Source: Streptomyces europaeiscabiei
GTDB lineage: Bacteria; Actinomycetota; Actinomycetes; Streptomycetales; Streptomycetaceae
Assembly: GCF_001550375.1 (NCBI RefSeq)
Contig: NZ_LRTR01000628.1
Coordinates: 1-34,356, forward strand
Length of the DNA: 34,356 nt
Reading direction: 5' to 3'
Below the pieces are notes generated by a model, which worked only from the letters and a program-made list of their open reading frames with translations, did not search any database and had not been told where the DNA came from. Below are positions 1-7,804 of this stretch, one piece after another; position 1 is the first letter of the stretch, and the number at the start of each line of letters is the position of its first letter. A program made the translations under genes and the position numbers.

Positions 1-1300
1 ACATCGACGTGTACGCCGGGTCCACGGCAACGATCGACAGGCCGTGTTCGGACGCCATGGACACGAGCCGGGCCTTGAGCTTGCCGGTGGGGATGCCGGA
101 GATGAGCTGCCGGAAGCGCTTACGTCTGCCGTGCTTCTCGCGGGTCTTCTCGGCGGCGAAGTCCAGGTTCTCCAGGCCGATGGCTTTGGCGCCGCACCGG
201 TCGGCCCAGTGCAGCAACCGGCTGATGGCGTGCCGGACCTGGGCGTCACGGTGGTCTGCGCTGCCGGACAGGTCGTAGAAGAACCGTTTGGGGTCGCCGA
301 CCGGGTTGCCGTGCCGGTCGAGCCGGTAGGCGGCGAAGTGGTCGGCGTTGGTGTCCACGCCGACCATGCCCTCGGACCGCGCCGTCTGAAGCGGGATCGT
401 CTGGACAACGGGCCGTGTCCACGACGCTGTCAGGTACCAGCGGCCCCGCTCCACGTCCAGGTGGATACGGTAGGCCACGGCCCGGTTGTCTTCGATCCGG
501 TCGCGCCACTCGGCTCCCCGGTGCTGGAACTGCACGCGGGTGGCGAGGACGTACCGGCCGTGCTTGCTGTTGGCCAAGTGGGCGAGGGGGGCGGGCAGTT
601 TGATGCTGACCTCGCCATCCGGCGTGACGCGGATGGTCTCGTTGCCGAAGCGTTTGCCGGACTCGCCGTCGGCGGCGAGGAACCACCGTTCGGCTTCCCA
701 CCGCTCACGCCACTGCTCGGCGGTGAGCTGGGCGGATTCGAGGCTGTGACGGTTGTTGATCAGGCGCCGGCCGCCGCGCGCGACGTGCACGACACCGGCC
801 TCACGCTCAGCGCGGGCCACGTCCAGGCGGTGTTCCAGGGTCGTCAGACGGCGGGATTTCTGGAACCACTCGCCCCGACTGCGGTATCCGCCGGGTGCCT
901 GCTTGGTGCCCTTCTCCCCGATCGGCTGGGAGAGGCGGTGCATCAGCGTCCGCACACCGGCCTCAAGCCCTTGGATGTGGGCGAGCTGACAGCGGCGGGA
1001 CAGCGCCCACTGATCGTGAGTGGCCTTCGTGATCGAACCGGCCCACCGGGACGAGGAGTCGGCCGTCAGGCCCTGCTTCCGGGCGGCCCACGTGTCGCTG
1101 TTGTGGTCCAGGCCGTCAGCGCAGCGGTTCTTGAGGTCCAGCGAGGCGAGGCGTCCGAGGTGTTCACCGACCAGCCGCAACACCTTGTCGTCCACGTCGG
1201 TGAGGTGCTTGAGGCGGTCGCGTATCGCCACCCCGGACGGCCCGAGCGCGACGAACGGCGCGTCGATGGTGCGGAGCTGCTTCTTCTTCGGCTCACTCAT
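1..1300 (-). CDS. tnpB: TnpB, RuvC-like RNA-guided nuclease of an IS607-type element (partial, cut by left edge)
   Basis: The frame from the ATG at 1300 stays open to base 1, giving 433 codons with the C-terminus outside the window. It begins MSEPKKKQLRTIDAPF. RuvC-I is seen as GVDTNADHFAAY with Asp316, and RuvC-II as IGLENLDF with Glu377. The zinc-ribbon and the third catalytic Asp would lie beyond the edge. The start overlaps the tnpA stop by 8 nt, the usual tnpA-tnpB arrangement in IS607 elements, so translation is probably coupled. In the family, TnpB is an RNA-guided DNA nuclease whose guide comes from the element end downstream of tnpB; that end is not in this window. No frameshift is visible, so the visible part appears intact. 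Confidence 0.9.
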   Translation of the reverse strand, partial: MSEPKKKQLRTIDAPFVALGPSGVAIRDRLKHLTDVDDKVLRLVGEHLGRLASLDLKNRCADGLDHNSDTWAARKQGLTADSSSRWAGSITKATHDQWALSRRCQLAHIQGLEAGVRTLMHRLSQPIGEKGTKQAPGGYRSRGEWFQKSRRLTTLEHRLDVARAEREAGVVHVARGGRRLINNRHSLESAQLTAEQWRERWEAERWFLAADGESGKRFGNETIRVTPDGEVSIKLPAPLAHLANSKHGRYVLATRVQFQHRGAEWRDRIEDNRAVAYRIHLDVERGRWYLTASWTRPVVQTIPLQTARSEGMVGVDTNADHFAAYRLDRHGNPVGDPKRFFYDLSGSADHRDAQVRHAISRLLHWADRCGAKAIGLENLDFAAEKTREKHGRRKRFRQLISGIPTGKLKARLVSMASEHGLSIVAVDPAYTSM

Positions 1301-1871
1301 CGGCAGCCGCCGCTTCGAGAGCCTTCCTCGCCCGGTTCTTCGCCGACCGACGGCCGTACAGACGGGCGCAGAACGACGTCAGCACCTCCACCATGTCTCG
1401 GACCAGGTCGTCTTCGACTTCGCCGTCATCGAGGACGACGAGTCGGCGACCAGTCGCGGACAGGGCGGCCTCGATCAGCTCCACGTTCATCCGGCCGAGG
1501 CGGTCTTTGTGCTCGACCACGACCGTGGTCACCGCCGGGTCGGCCAGCAGCCGCCTCGCCTTCGCGCGGCAGCCGTTCATGCCCGAGGCGATCTCGGATT
1601 CGATCCGCACGACCTTCTGCCCGGCCTTCGCCGCCCATGCCAACAGGCGAGCGGTCTGCCGCTCCAGGTCCGGCTTCTGATCGTGCGAGGAGACACGGGC
1701 ATACAGACCTACACCACCGGTCACGGAGGGTGAGGTGTTCGCGTCGATGTTCACCAGGATCGTGCGCGGTCCCACGCGTTCCGCAGGTACCGGCAATGTG
1801 CCCTCACGGAACCAGCGATACGCGGTACGCGGGGCAATCCCCTGCGCGCGTGCCCATTCCGTCAGGTTCAT
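1293..1871 (-). CDS. tnpA: TnpA, IS607-family serine recombinase with MerR-type HTH
   Basis: A 192-aa protein that catalyses transposition of the element. Residues 1-40 (MNLTEWARAQGIAPRTAYRW...) form a MerR/excisionase-type helix-turn-helix. From residue 54 a small serine-recombinase domain follows, with the catalytic motif YARVSS (Ser61), then a conserved VVEHKDRLGR segment. N-terminal DNA binding followed by the catalytic domain is the order typical of IS607 transposases and reversed from resolvases. I start at the ATG at 1871 because the HTH begins there; an upstream in-frame extension to 1910 adds 13 unlikely residues and would run into the repeated GACAC sequence at the element end. tnpB follows with an 8-nt overlap. 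Confidence 0.92.
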   Translation of the reverse strand: MNLTEWARAQGIAPRTAYRWFREGTLPVPAERVGPRTILVNIDANTSPSVTGGVGLYARVSSHDQKPDLERQTARLLAWAAKAGQKVVRIESEIASGMNGCRAKARRLLADPAVTTVVVEHKDRLGRMNVELIEAALSATGRRLVVLDDGEVEDDLVRDMVEVLTSFCARLYGRRSAKNRARKALEAAAADE

Positions 1872-1980
1872 GCGCAAGATCGTATGACACTCGTGACACC
1901 TAAAGCACACTCATCGACACTTACGCGAGAGCAGTTTCTGACCCCTGACCACATGACCTGGTCAGGGTCCGTTCATGTGT

Positions 1981-2036
1981 GGTGGGTGTGGGATGTGAAC
2001 CCACGGCCGCGTCGCCGCGACGACGTTCTCAAGATC
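1981..2036 (-). pseudogene. tRNA-Ser-like 3' half (remnant or attachment site)
   Basis: Read on the minus strand, this stretch has a class II tRNA 3' half: an anticodon loop reading CTTGAGA (UGA, serine, if aligned normally), a long variable arm that can pair (GTCG/CGAC at 2011-2021), and a perfect 5-bp T stem (1988-1992 with 2000-2004) around a 7-nt loop, then ACCCACC as the 3' acceptor strand. No matching 5' half (GGTGGGT, D arm) is found upstream. The T loop reads TTCACAT rather than TTCGAAT, and the anticodon stem is degraded. It is therefore not a working tRNA. A tRNA 3' half left without its 5' half is typical of an integrase attachment site or its scar. Confidence 0.55.
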
Positions 2037-2092
2037 GGCGGAGGCTTCACTCGACGGACCCGGCCATCGCTGGACGGCGGACCAGAGCCCGG

Positions 2093-2569
2093 TCAGACCT
2101 CGTTGATACGCCAGGCGATCATGCCTGTCGCGCCGGGCTTTCCCTGAACATCCAATCGGAGAGACTCCTTGGCCGCGAAGCGTTGGAGGACCACGGTCCC
2201 GTCGCAGGCAACCAGCTTCCGAGAACCCGCGGCGGCCGGGGTGAAGACGATCTCCGCGTCCCCCTTGCCGGCGCATACGACAGCCACCTCGTACGTGACG
2301 TCTTCGGCCAAGCCAGGCTGCGTGTGGGCTCCGTCGGAGACCCGCTCGACGCCGGACTCGACCATCGAGCCACCCTGGTCCGTGACGGCGTCAAGGGCCG
2401 ACCGGACCTCAGCCGTGAGTTTCTTCTCGGACTCCGGCTCGGTGCTGCGACGGGTAGCGGTCGGTGAGGCAGTGGGATCGGATGCGGAGTTGTTGTCAGA
2501 CGTGCAGGACGTCAGCAGGAGTGCCTGCGCCAGGACGCAGCCGACGAGCCACGCGGGCCGGGGCCGCAT
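2093..2569 (-). CDS. Small secreted lipoprotein of unknown function
   Basis: A 158-aa protein starting MRPRPAWLVG with a short lipoprotein signal peptide ending at the lipobox LLLTSC (Cys22), so it should be anchored outside the membrane. The mature part starts with a Ser/Thr/Pro/Asp-rich linker and then a single compact domain with two cysteines (VVCAG and VACDG) that could form a disulfide. I do not recognise the domain. The ATG at 2569 is chosen because GGAG lies 9 nt upstream and the signal peptide begins there. The frame is open further upstream through a hexamer repeat that would code for an Arg-Gln tract, which I do not believe is translated as part of this protein. Confidence 0.75.
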   Translation of the reverse strand: MRPRPAWLVGCVLAQALLLTSCTSDNNSASDPTASPTATRRSTEPESEKKLTAEVRSALDAVTDQGGSMVESGVERVSDGAHTQPGLAEDVTYEVAVVCAGKGDAEIVFTPAAAGSRKLVACDGTVVLQRFAAKESLRLDVQGKPGATGMIAWRINEV

Positions 2570-2622
2570 CAAGAGGCGCTCCAGAATTTCGATCCGGTCT
2601 GCTTGGTGGAAAGCGTCGCCAT

Positions 2623-2679
2623 GCCGCTGCCGCTGCCGCTGCCGCTGCCGCTGCCGCTGCCGCTGCCGCTGCCGCTGCC
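2623..2679. repeat. Hexanucleotide microsatellite (GCCGCT)9
   Basis: Nine perfect tandem copies of GCCGCT plus a final GCC. The tract lies about 55 nt upstream of the lipoprotein start on the minus strand, probably in its leader. It would code for Gly-Ser repeats in the minus frame that ends at the lipoprotein start, or Arg-Gln in the lipoprotein frame. Confidence 0.95.
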
Positions 2680-2832
2680 TAGCAACGTCGCCCCGCCACA
2701 ACCGTTCCCCTTACGCCGGTACTTCTCCCACAAGACACCTTGCAGCCCCACGAACCATAGTGCGCCACCGCCTCGGTCCACCTCCGCGACCGACGCGTGG
2801 TCGCGCGGCCCTGCGGAGCGTCTGGTCGGAGT

Positions 2833-2980
2833 TCAGGACGCGGTGGAGTCCGATGGCGGGCGCGGGCAGCCGAAGCCGTGTTCCGAGAGGACGAACCAGT
2901 TGCCCTCCGGATCCCCTTGCGGCCGGAGGGGGGTGCCGCCACGCCATGTCACGGTCCACCGCGGTGCGGCCGTGTCGGTG
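2833..2980 (-). pseudogene. C-terminal remnant of a VOC/glyoxalase-superfamily protein
   Basis: The minus strand translates to RWTVTWRGG...GDPEGNWFVLSEHGFG and stops at 2835-2833. DPEGN-x-F-x-L is the hallmark end of glyoxalase/bleomycin-resistance (VOC) proteins. There is no start codon with a ribosome site and no N-terminal part of the fold upstream; the region further up (3016-3084) is simple repeats. The extra residues between the TV strand and DPEGN suggest further damage. Only the end of a gene survives. Confidence 0.45.
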
Positions 2981-3015
2981 TGCCGGCCCGGCCGTAGCTG
3001 CCCAGTTCGGTCGCG

Positions 3016-3084
3016 TCCGGTCCGGTCCGGTCCGGACGGCTCGGCTCAGTCGGCTCGGCTCGGCTCCGGACGGCTCGGCTCCGG
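3016..3084. repeat. GGTCC / GGCTC pentamer-rich tract
   Basis: A run of imperfect 5-bp repeats: CCGGT units first, then CGGCT units with interruptions. It lies between the sulfur-transport operon end (3092) and the VOC remnant, so it may hold a terminator for the operon, though no single clean hairpin stands out. Confidence 0.8.
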
Positions 3085-3091
3085 CCGCGTC

Positions 3092-3508
3092 TCACAGTTC
3101 GCACGAGCCGCTGTCGATGCGAAGGTACCGGCCCCTGGCCCAGCGGCAGAGCCGGATGCCGACGACGATGCCGACGATCGTGACCAGTGCGGGCAGGTAA
3201 CCGCCGGCCACCTGGATGATCGGGATCGCCGGGCAGCCACCGGAGATCGCCCAGCCGGTGCCGAACAGTACCGCGCCGGGGATCACTCCGGCGTGTATGC
3301 GCCCCGGGGTGCGACGGACGCGCAGCAGCGCGAACACGCACACGATGATCACGACTGCTCCGGCGAACGACAGGAGCATCCGCAGGTCCTGGAAGGTGAA
3401 CATGCGGTTCAGTTCCGTGTAGTCACCGAAGCCGATGCTGGTGACCGTGAAGCCGAGCACCAAGCCGGTGATGATGTTGGCCAGCAGGACTCCGCCCCTG
3501 GTACGCAT
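3092..3508 (-). CDS. YeeE/YedE-family sulfur transporter, second half
   Basis: A 138-aa membrane protein (MRTRGGVLLANIITG...) with about four membrane segments. It carries the family motif SGGCPAIPI with the conserved Cys near the pore. Members of the YeeE/YedE family (PF04143, DUF6691-like) move thiosulfate or related sulfur compounds; half-length members such as PmpA/PmpB work as pairs. The ATG at 3508 overlaps the stop of the upstream half by one base (TGATG), so the two should be made together. It is the last gene of a three-gene operon. The exact substrate cannot be read from sequence. Confidence 0.85.
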   Translation of the reverse strand: MRTRGGVLLANIITGLVLGFTVTSIGFGDYTELNRMFTFQDLRMLLSFAGAVVIIVCVFALLRVRRTPGRIHAGVIPGAVLFGTGWAISGGCPAIPIIQVAGGYLPALVTIVGIVVGIRLCRWARGRYLRIDSGSCEL

Positions 3509-4161
3509 CAGATCACCTTCCACAGCAGGAACGACACGGCGACGGCGGTCCCGAAGAACGTCGCCGTCGCCACGATGCTGACCGGGTCGCGCCGACCACA
3601 GCCGTTGAGCCCGTGGCCGGAGCTGCAACCACCGGCCAGTCGGGTACCGAAGCCGACCAGCACGCCTCCCGTGAACAGCAGGACGACCATGGCGACCGGG
3701 TCGGCCGTGACCAGGTTCCGGAACCCCGGTCCCATGTCGAGGCGGAGGTGGAACCGCCCGGAGACGAGGGAAGCGATCAGCCCGCCGAGGAAAATCGATA
3801 TCAGCAGGGCGGCCTGGGTGGCCAACGGGGCCGGGCGCTGACGCGTGACCGCTGTCGTCGAGGCCGCCGACGGTTCGACGGGCGGGCCCGACGACGGTTC
3901 CCCATGCGACTCATGCCGTAGGGCTTGCTCGGCCGGGAGGGTGGCGAAATGGTCGGCGCTGGCCTTGACGAGCGCGGCGGTGAGAGCGCGTTCGTCCGCG
4001 AACTCCTCCTCCGTCCGCTCCAGTTCGCGTTCGCGGCGCCAGTGCAGCACGCGGTCCCAGGCGCCCGAGACGCCGAAGGACCGGTCAGTGGCGAGGGTGT
4101 AGCCGACGGTCAGCGCGGCAAGCCCGAGGGCCCCCGCCCACCAGGGCCAGTAGGTACTCAT
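3508..4161 (-). CDS. YeeE/YedE-family sulfur transporter, first half with cytoplasmic insert
   Basis: A 217-aa protein with one N-terminal membrane segment (about 6-24), a charged soluble stretch of roughly 85 residues (RRERELERTEEEFADERAL...), and about three C-terminal membrane segments. The family motif is GGVLVGFGTRLAGGCSSG followed by HGLNGCGRRDP, with two conserved Cys. The first segment and the motif match the start of full-length YeeE proteins. The ATG at 4161 overlaps the upstream gene stop by 4 nt (ATGA), and its own stop overlaps the next gene by one base. An in-frame upstream extension to 4494 exists but is antisense-like and overlaps the real upstream gene. Confidence 0.85.
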   Translation of the reverse strand: MSTYWPWWAGALGLAALTVGYTLATDRSFGVSGAWDRVLHWRRERELERTEEEFADERALTAALVKASADHFATLPAEQALRHESHGEPSSGPPVEPSAASTTAVTRQRPAPLATQAALLISIFLGGLIASLVSGRFHLRLDMGPGFRNLVTADPVAMVVLLFTGGVLVGFGTRLAGGCSSGHGLNGCGRRDPVSIVATATFFGTAVAVSFLLWKVI

Positions 4162-4517
4162 GCGGAGCCTCTCATCCACCTGACGAACCGGCTCCAGCCA
4201 CCCTCGGGGCCAGACTCCCGTGAGCCGGGCCGGCCGCCGGCGTCGGATGACTGTTGAACGGAGGTGGTGTGGGTGGTGGGGGTGGTGGGGGTGGACGGAT
4301 CGGAGGGGGCCTCGTCGGTACCCGTGAAGTCGATGTAGCTCGCCGTTTTTCCGTTGGGCAGCAGGGTGATCGGCACGCCCTCGCCGGCGAGCGACGTCCG
4401 GTAGCGCGCACAGCCGCGCCACTCGTGTTCGCTGTCGCAGTAGTAGTCCCGCCAGCCCTGCAGACTCGACCTGAGGTAGGGGAAGAGGGGACAACTGGTC
4501 GCGTGCAAGCAGCTCAC
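4158..4517 (-). CDS. Small Cys-rich protein, first gene of the sulfur-transport operon
   Basis: A 119-aa protein starting at a GTG at 4517, four bases downstream of a strong AAAGGAGA ribosome site; this sets the start. Residues 1-60 hold four cysteines in the pattern CLHATSC ... YYCDSEHEWRGCARY, which suggests metal or iron-sulfur binding, followed by an ITLLPNGK segment. The C-terminal half is low-complexity Thr/Pro/Ser and then a basic Trp-rich tail (WSRFVRWMRG). It has no signal peptide. Its stop overlaps the first transporter gene by 4 nt, so it is very likely functionally linked to it. I do not recognise a named family. Confidence 0.72.
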   Translation of the reverse strand: MSCLHATSCPLFPYLRSSLQGWRDYYCDSEHEWRGCARYRTSLAGEGVPITLLPNGKTASYIDFTGTDEAPSDPSTPTTPTTHTTSVQQSSDAGGRPGSRESGPEGGWSRFVRWMRGSA

Positions 4518-5112
4518 GCGTTCTCCTTTCCGACGTGAACTGCCCATACGCGGGGGGTAGTTGTCGTCGGCACTAGCTGTTCGTGCCTGTCGCACAGTCA
4601 CCGAGCCTGCGAAGTCAAGCACTGGTGAACCGGCACGGGCAACGGACGCCCGGCATTACTGAGGAGACTCGCGTTCGGCGGTTCGGGCGAGGATTCCGAG
4701 CGTGACGGGCAGTGCACGCACACGCGGCTGTGCCCGAGGGTGCGCCGCACGCTCGCCAAGCCGAGCAACGCACCGAGGACACCGCACGGCTCGCAGCCGC
4801 ACCCGTCCCAGGCCACTGACCGGTCGTCAGCGGCCTGGGAGCCTCTCAACCGTCATGCCGCTCTCGAATCATCGGACGTATAGCTACGCTGTCGCCGGCT
4901 CGGTGTCCTTCCGGGTCGAGTCCGTCGGCTCCCTGGGCACCAGCGTCATCCGGGCGCTGCTCAACGCCTCCCGCACCACGAGGTGGCCGTAAGAAGTTTT
5001 CGGATCAAGGCAACCTTTGCGAAGCCTGTGACCACAAGGAGTCGGATCCGGCCATTCCGAGGCGTGGATCCGCCTTCGTCTGGTGAACGGCATGCAAGGA
5101 GAACACCTCCCG
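4518..5112. other. Intergenic stretch without a convincing gene
   Basis: About 600 nt between the minus-strand sulfur operon and the plus-strand xyloglucanase, so it must contain both promoters. Short open frames on both strands (for example minus 4598-4849, with WDGCGCEPC and CVHCPS) lack ribosome sites and known domains; the Cys-rich one may be a gene remnant. No clear -35/-10 pair, and no TGGGAGCGCTCCCA-type cellulase operator, is seen. Confidence 0.5.
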
Positions 5113-7758
5113 ATGAACAACCCCACGACCGGCGGGCGCCGCGGGCGTCACCGCCGTCGCTGGACCGCGACCGGTCTACTGCTCGGCGCGCCCGCCCTCG
5201 TCGTGCCGTATCTCCTGTTCGCGCAGGAGGACTCGCAGGCCGCGACGGTCGACGGCGATGCCTACTACCGGCTGGTTTCCGTGCAGAGCGGCAAGGTGCT
5301 GGACGTCAACAGCTTCTCCACCGCCGACGGCACCCGTATTCAGCAGTGGACCGACCAGAACACCGCCAACCAGCAGTGGAAGCTGAAGCCCGCCGGCGGC
5401 GGCTACTACGAGCTGGTGAACCGCAACAGCGGCAAGGTGCTGGGGATAGCGGGCGATTCGACCGCCGACAAGGCCACAGCCGAGCAGCAGACCGACAGCT
5501 CCTCCACCTCCCAGGAGTGGCGGATCGACGATGTGAGCGGTTCCGACGCCGTCACCTTCACCTCCCGCAGGAGCGGCCGGGTCCTGGACGTCTCCGGAGG
5601 TTCCACGGCCAACGGCGCGGCGGTCATCCAGTATCACGCCAAGGGCAGCACCAACCAGCAGTGGAAGCTGGTGAGAACGGCCGAGCCCAAGGCGGCCGGA
5701 TCCGGCAAGGAGCAGACCACGGCCGCGGCCGGACCGTATGTGTGGAACAACGCCCAGGTGGTGGGCGGCGGTTACGTCACCGGGCTGGTCTTCAACCCGC
5801 GCGAGAAGGGCCTGTTGTACGCGCGCACCGACATGGGCGGCGCCTACCGCTGGGACACCGCGGCCGAGCAGTGGATCCCGCTGACCGACTGGGTCGACGA
5901 GAAGGACTGGAACCTGCTGGGCATCGATTCGCTGGCCACGGACCCCGTCGACCCCGACCGGTTCTACGCCGCGGCGGGCACCTACACCAACGGCTGGGCG
6001 GGCAACGCCGAGTTGCTGCGCTCCACGGACCGGGGCCGCACCTTCAAGCGCACCGCGCTGCCGTTCAAGCTGGGCGCCAACGAACACGGCCGCGGGGCCG
6101 GCGAGCGGCTGGCGATCAACCCGGCGGACAACGGCACCCTGCTCCTGGGCACCCGCAAGAACGGCCTGTGGCGCAGCACCGACCACGGCGTGACATGGAG
6201 TCAGGTCTCCTCGTTCCCCGTCAAGGACGGGGCGAGCAGCGGCGCGGGCATCGCCTTCGTGACGTACGGCTCGGCCGGCAGCAAGACGGTCTACGTCGGC
6301 GTCGCCGACAAGTCCACCTCCCTGTACCGCTCCACCGACGGCGGCAGCACCTGGCAGGCCGTCTCCGGGCAGCCCACCGGCGAGATGCCGCAGCACGGAG
6401 TGGTCTCCGGCGACGGCTCGCTGTACCTGGCGTACGCCAACTCCATCGGCGACGCGACGGCGGGTTCGGTGTGGAAGTACACGCCGGGCGGCGGGGCGTG
6501 GAAGGACGTCTCCCCGTCCCAGGGCAACTACGGGTTCTCCGGTCTGGCCGTCGACCCGCAGAAGCCGTCCACGGTGATGGTCGCCACCCTCCACCGCTGG
6601 TGGCCCCAGGACGAGTTGTACCGGACCACCGACGGTGGCACGACCTGGAAGGCACAGGCCGCGAAGTCGGAGCGGGACGCCTCCGGCGCGCCCTACGTCG
6701 GTACCGGCATCGGGCACTGGATGACCGCCCTCGCCATCGACCCCTTCAACTCCGGGCACGTGCTGTACGGCACCGGCAGCGGCATCTGGCGCAGCAAGGA
6801 CGCGGGCGCCACCGACAACGGCGGCACCAGCCACTGGACCGTGGGGTCCCAAGGGCTGGAGGAGACCGCCCTGTTCGACGCGATCGCCCCGCCGGGCGGC
6901 GCCACCGTCATCTCCGCCATGGGTGACCTGGGCGGTTTCCGCCACGACTCCTTGACGAAGGTGCCCGCCGGGCGGCTGGACAACCCGATGATGATCACCA
7001 GCACCGACATCGACTTCGCCCAGTCCAACCCCTCGGCGATGGTCCGCGTCGGCCGTGGCGGCGCGCAGGACGGCGCCTACTCCACCGACGGCGGCAGCAG
7101 CTGGAACGGCTTCAAGTCGGAGCCGGTGGGCGACGCCGACAGCGGCCAGGTCGCGCTCGCCGCGGACGGCTCCGCCATCGTCTGGACGCAGTCCGGTCAG
7201 GCCCCGTACCGCTCGACCGACAAGGGGGCGAGCTGGTCGAAGGTCGGCGGCCTGGGCACCGGCGCCGTGGTCGTCGCCGACCGCTCCTCGGCCGAGACCT
7301 TCTACTCACTGCACGGCGGCAAGCTCTACGCCAGCACCGACGGCGGCGCGACCTTCTCCGCCCGCGCCACCAACCTGCCCGACGGCGAGCTCACGGCCGT
7401 CCCCGGCATCACCGGAGACCTGTGGATCTCCGGCGGCGGCAAGGGGCTGCTGCACTCCACCGACGGCGGCCGCACCTTCACCACACTCACCACGGTGAAG
7501 TCCGCCTCCGCCCTCGGCTTCGGCAAGGCCGCACCCGGCGCCTCCTACCAGGCCCTGTACCTGATCGGTACCGTCAAGGACGTCACCGGAGTCTTCCGCT
7601 CCACCGACAAGGGCGCCACCTGGCTCCGCGTCAACGACGACGCCCACCAGTGGGGCAGCATCGGCGGCGTCGGCGTCATCACCGGCGACCCCGACACCTT
7701 CGGGCGCGTGTACGTCGGCACCAACGGACGCGGCCTCCAGTACGGCAACCCGTCCTGA
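5113..7758 (+). CDS. Secreted GH74 xyloglucanase with N-terminal ricin-type (CBM13) lectin
   Basis: An 881-aa extracellular enzyme that should cut the beta-1,4-glucan backbone of xyloglucan. A basic N-terminus and hydrophobic stretch ending near DSQAA form the signal peptide. Residues about 47-195 are a beta-trefoil lectin with three repeats, each with a GKVLxxxx strand and a Q-x-W motif (QQW, QEW, QQW). From about 210 the GH74 seven-bladed propellers follow, with TDMGGAYRWD (Asp240) and TDIDFAQSNP (residues 631-640), matching the two catalytic Asp regions of the family, and many STDGG sialidase-like turns. The ATG at 5113 follows AAGGAG at 5095-5100; a GTG at 5083 is in frame but comes before that site. 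GH74 enzymes more often carry CBM2, so the lectin-first layout is less usual. Confidence 0.93.
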   Translation: MNNPTTGGRRGRHRRRWTATGLLLGAPALVVPYLLFAQEDSQAATVDGDAYYRLVSVQSGKVLDVNSFSTADGTRIQQWTDQNTANQQWKLKPAGGGYYELVNRNSGKVLGIAGDSTADKATAEQQTDSSSTSQEWRIDDVSGSDAVTFTSRRSGRVLDVSGGSTANGAAVIQYHAKGSTNQQWKLVRTAEPKAAGSGKEQTTAAAGPYVWNNAQVVGGGYVTGLVFNPREKGLLYARTDMGGAYRWDTAAEQWIPLTDWVDEKDWNLLGIDSLATDPVDPDRFYAAAGTYTNGWAGNAELLRSTDRGRTFKRTALPFKLGANEHGRGAGERLAINPADNGTLLLGTRKNGLWRSTDHGVTWSQVSSFPVKDGASSGAGIAFVTYGSAGSKTVYVGVADKSTSLYRSTDGGSTWQAVSGQPTGEMPQHGVVSGDGSLYLAYANSIGDATAGSVWKYTPGGGAWKDVSPSQGNYGFSGLAVDPQKPSTVMVATLHRWWPQDELYRTTDGGTTWKAQAAKSERDASGAPYVGTGIGHWMTALAIDPFNSGHVLYGTGSGIWRSKDAGATDNGGTSHWTVGSQGLEETALFDAIAPPGGATVISAMGDLGGFRHDSLTKVPAGRLDNPMMITSTDIDFAQSNPSAMVRVGRGGAQDGAYSTDGGSSWNGFKSEPVGDADSGQVALAADGSAIVWTQSGQAPYRSTDKGASWSKVGGLGTGAVVVADRSSAETFYSLHGGKLYASTDGGATFSARATNLPDGELTAVPGITGDLWISGGGKGLLHSTDGGRTFTTLTTVKSASALGFGKAAPGASYQALYLIGTVKDVTGVFRSTDKGATWLRVNDDAHQWGSIGGVGVITGDPDTFGRVYVGTNGRGLQYGNPS

Positions 7759-7770
7759 TCCCAACGCCGA

Positions 7771-7804
7771 GCGGGGCCGCGGGCACAACGGTCTGCGGCC
7801 CCGC
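7771..7804 (+). terminator. Hairpin terminator after the xyloglucanase
   Basis: A perfect 10-bp stem, GCGGGGCCGC at 7771-7780 with GCGGCCCCGC at 7795-7804, and a 14-nt loop, starting 12 nt after the stop codon. There is no T run, as is common in Streptomyces. Confidence 0.8.

Larger units (their letters stand above)
1..1920 (-). mobile_element. IS607-type insertion sequence (right end plus most of the body)
   Basis: The element consists of tnpA followed by overlapping tnpB, both on the minus strand. The sequence just outside the tnpA start carries GACAC at 1886-1890, 1895-1899 and 1916-1920, plus a GCACAC at 1905-1910. IS607 elements lack long terminal inverted repeats and carry short subterminal repeats bound by TnpA, so these are plausible recombinase sites. 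The exact boundary is not visible; 1920 is an estimate. The other end lies outside the window. Confidence 0.7.

Noticed and set aside
44..1903. A 619-codon open frame on the plus strand
   Set aside because: It is antisense to tnpB and tnpA, whose catalytic motifs are clear on the minus strand; long antisense frames are normal at this GC content.
4702..4992. A plus-strand frame ending SVIRALLNASRTTRWP ahead of the xyloglucanase
   Set aside because: No ribosome site, no domain, and the opposite strand is equally open; not supported as a gene.
5176..6945. A 589-codon minus-strand frame
   Set aside because: Antisense shadow of the xyloglucanase, with no ribosome site or domain.
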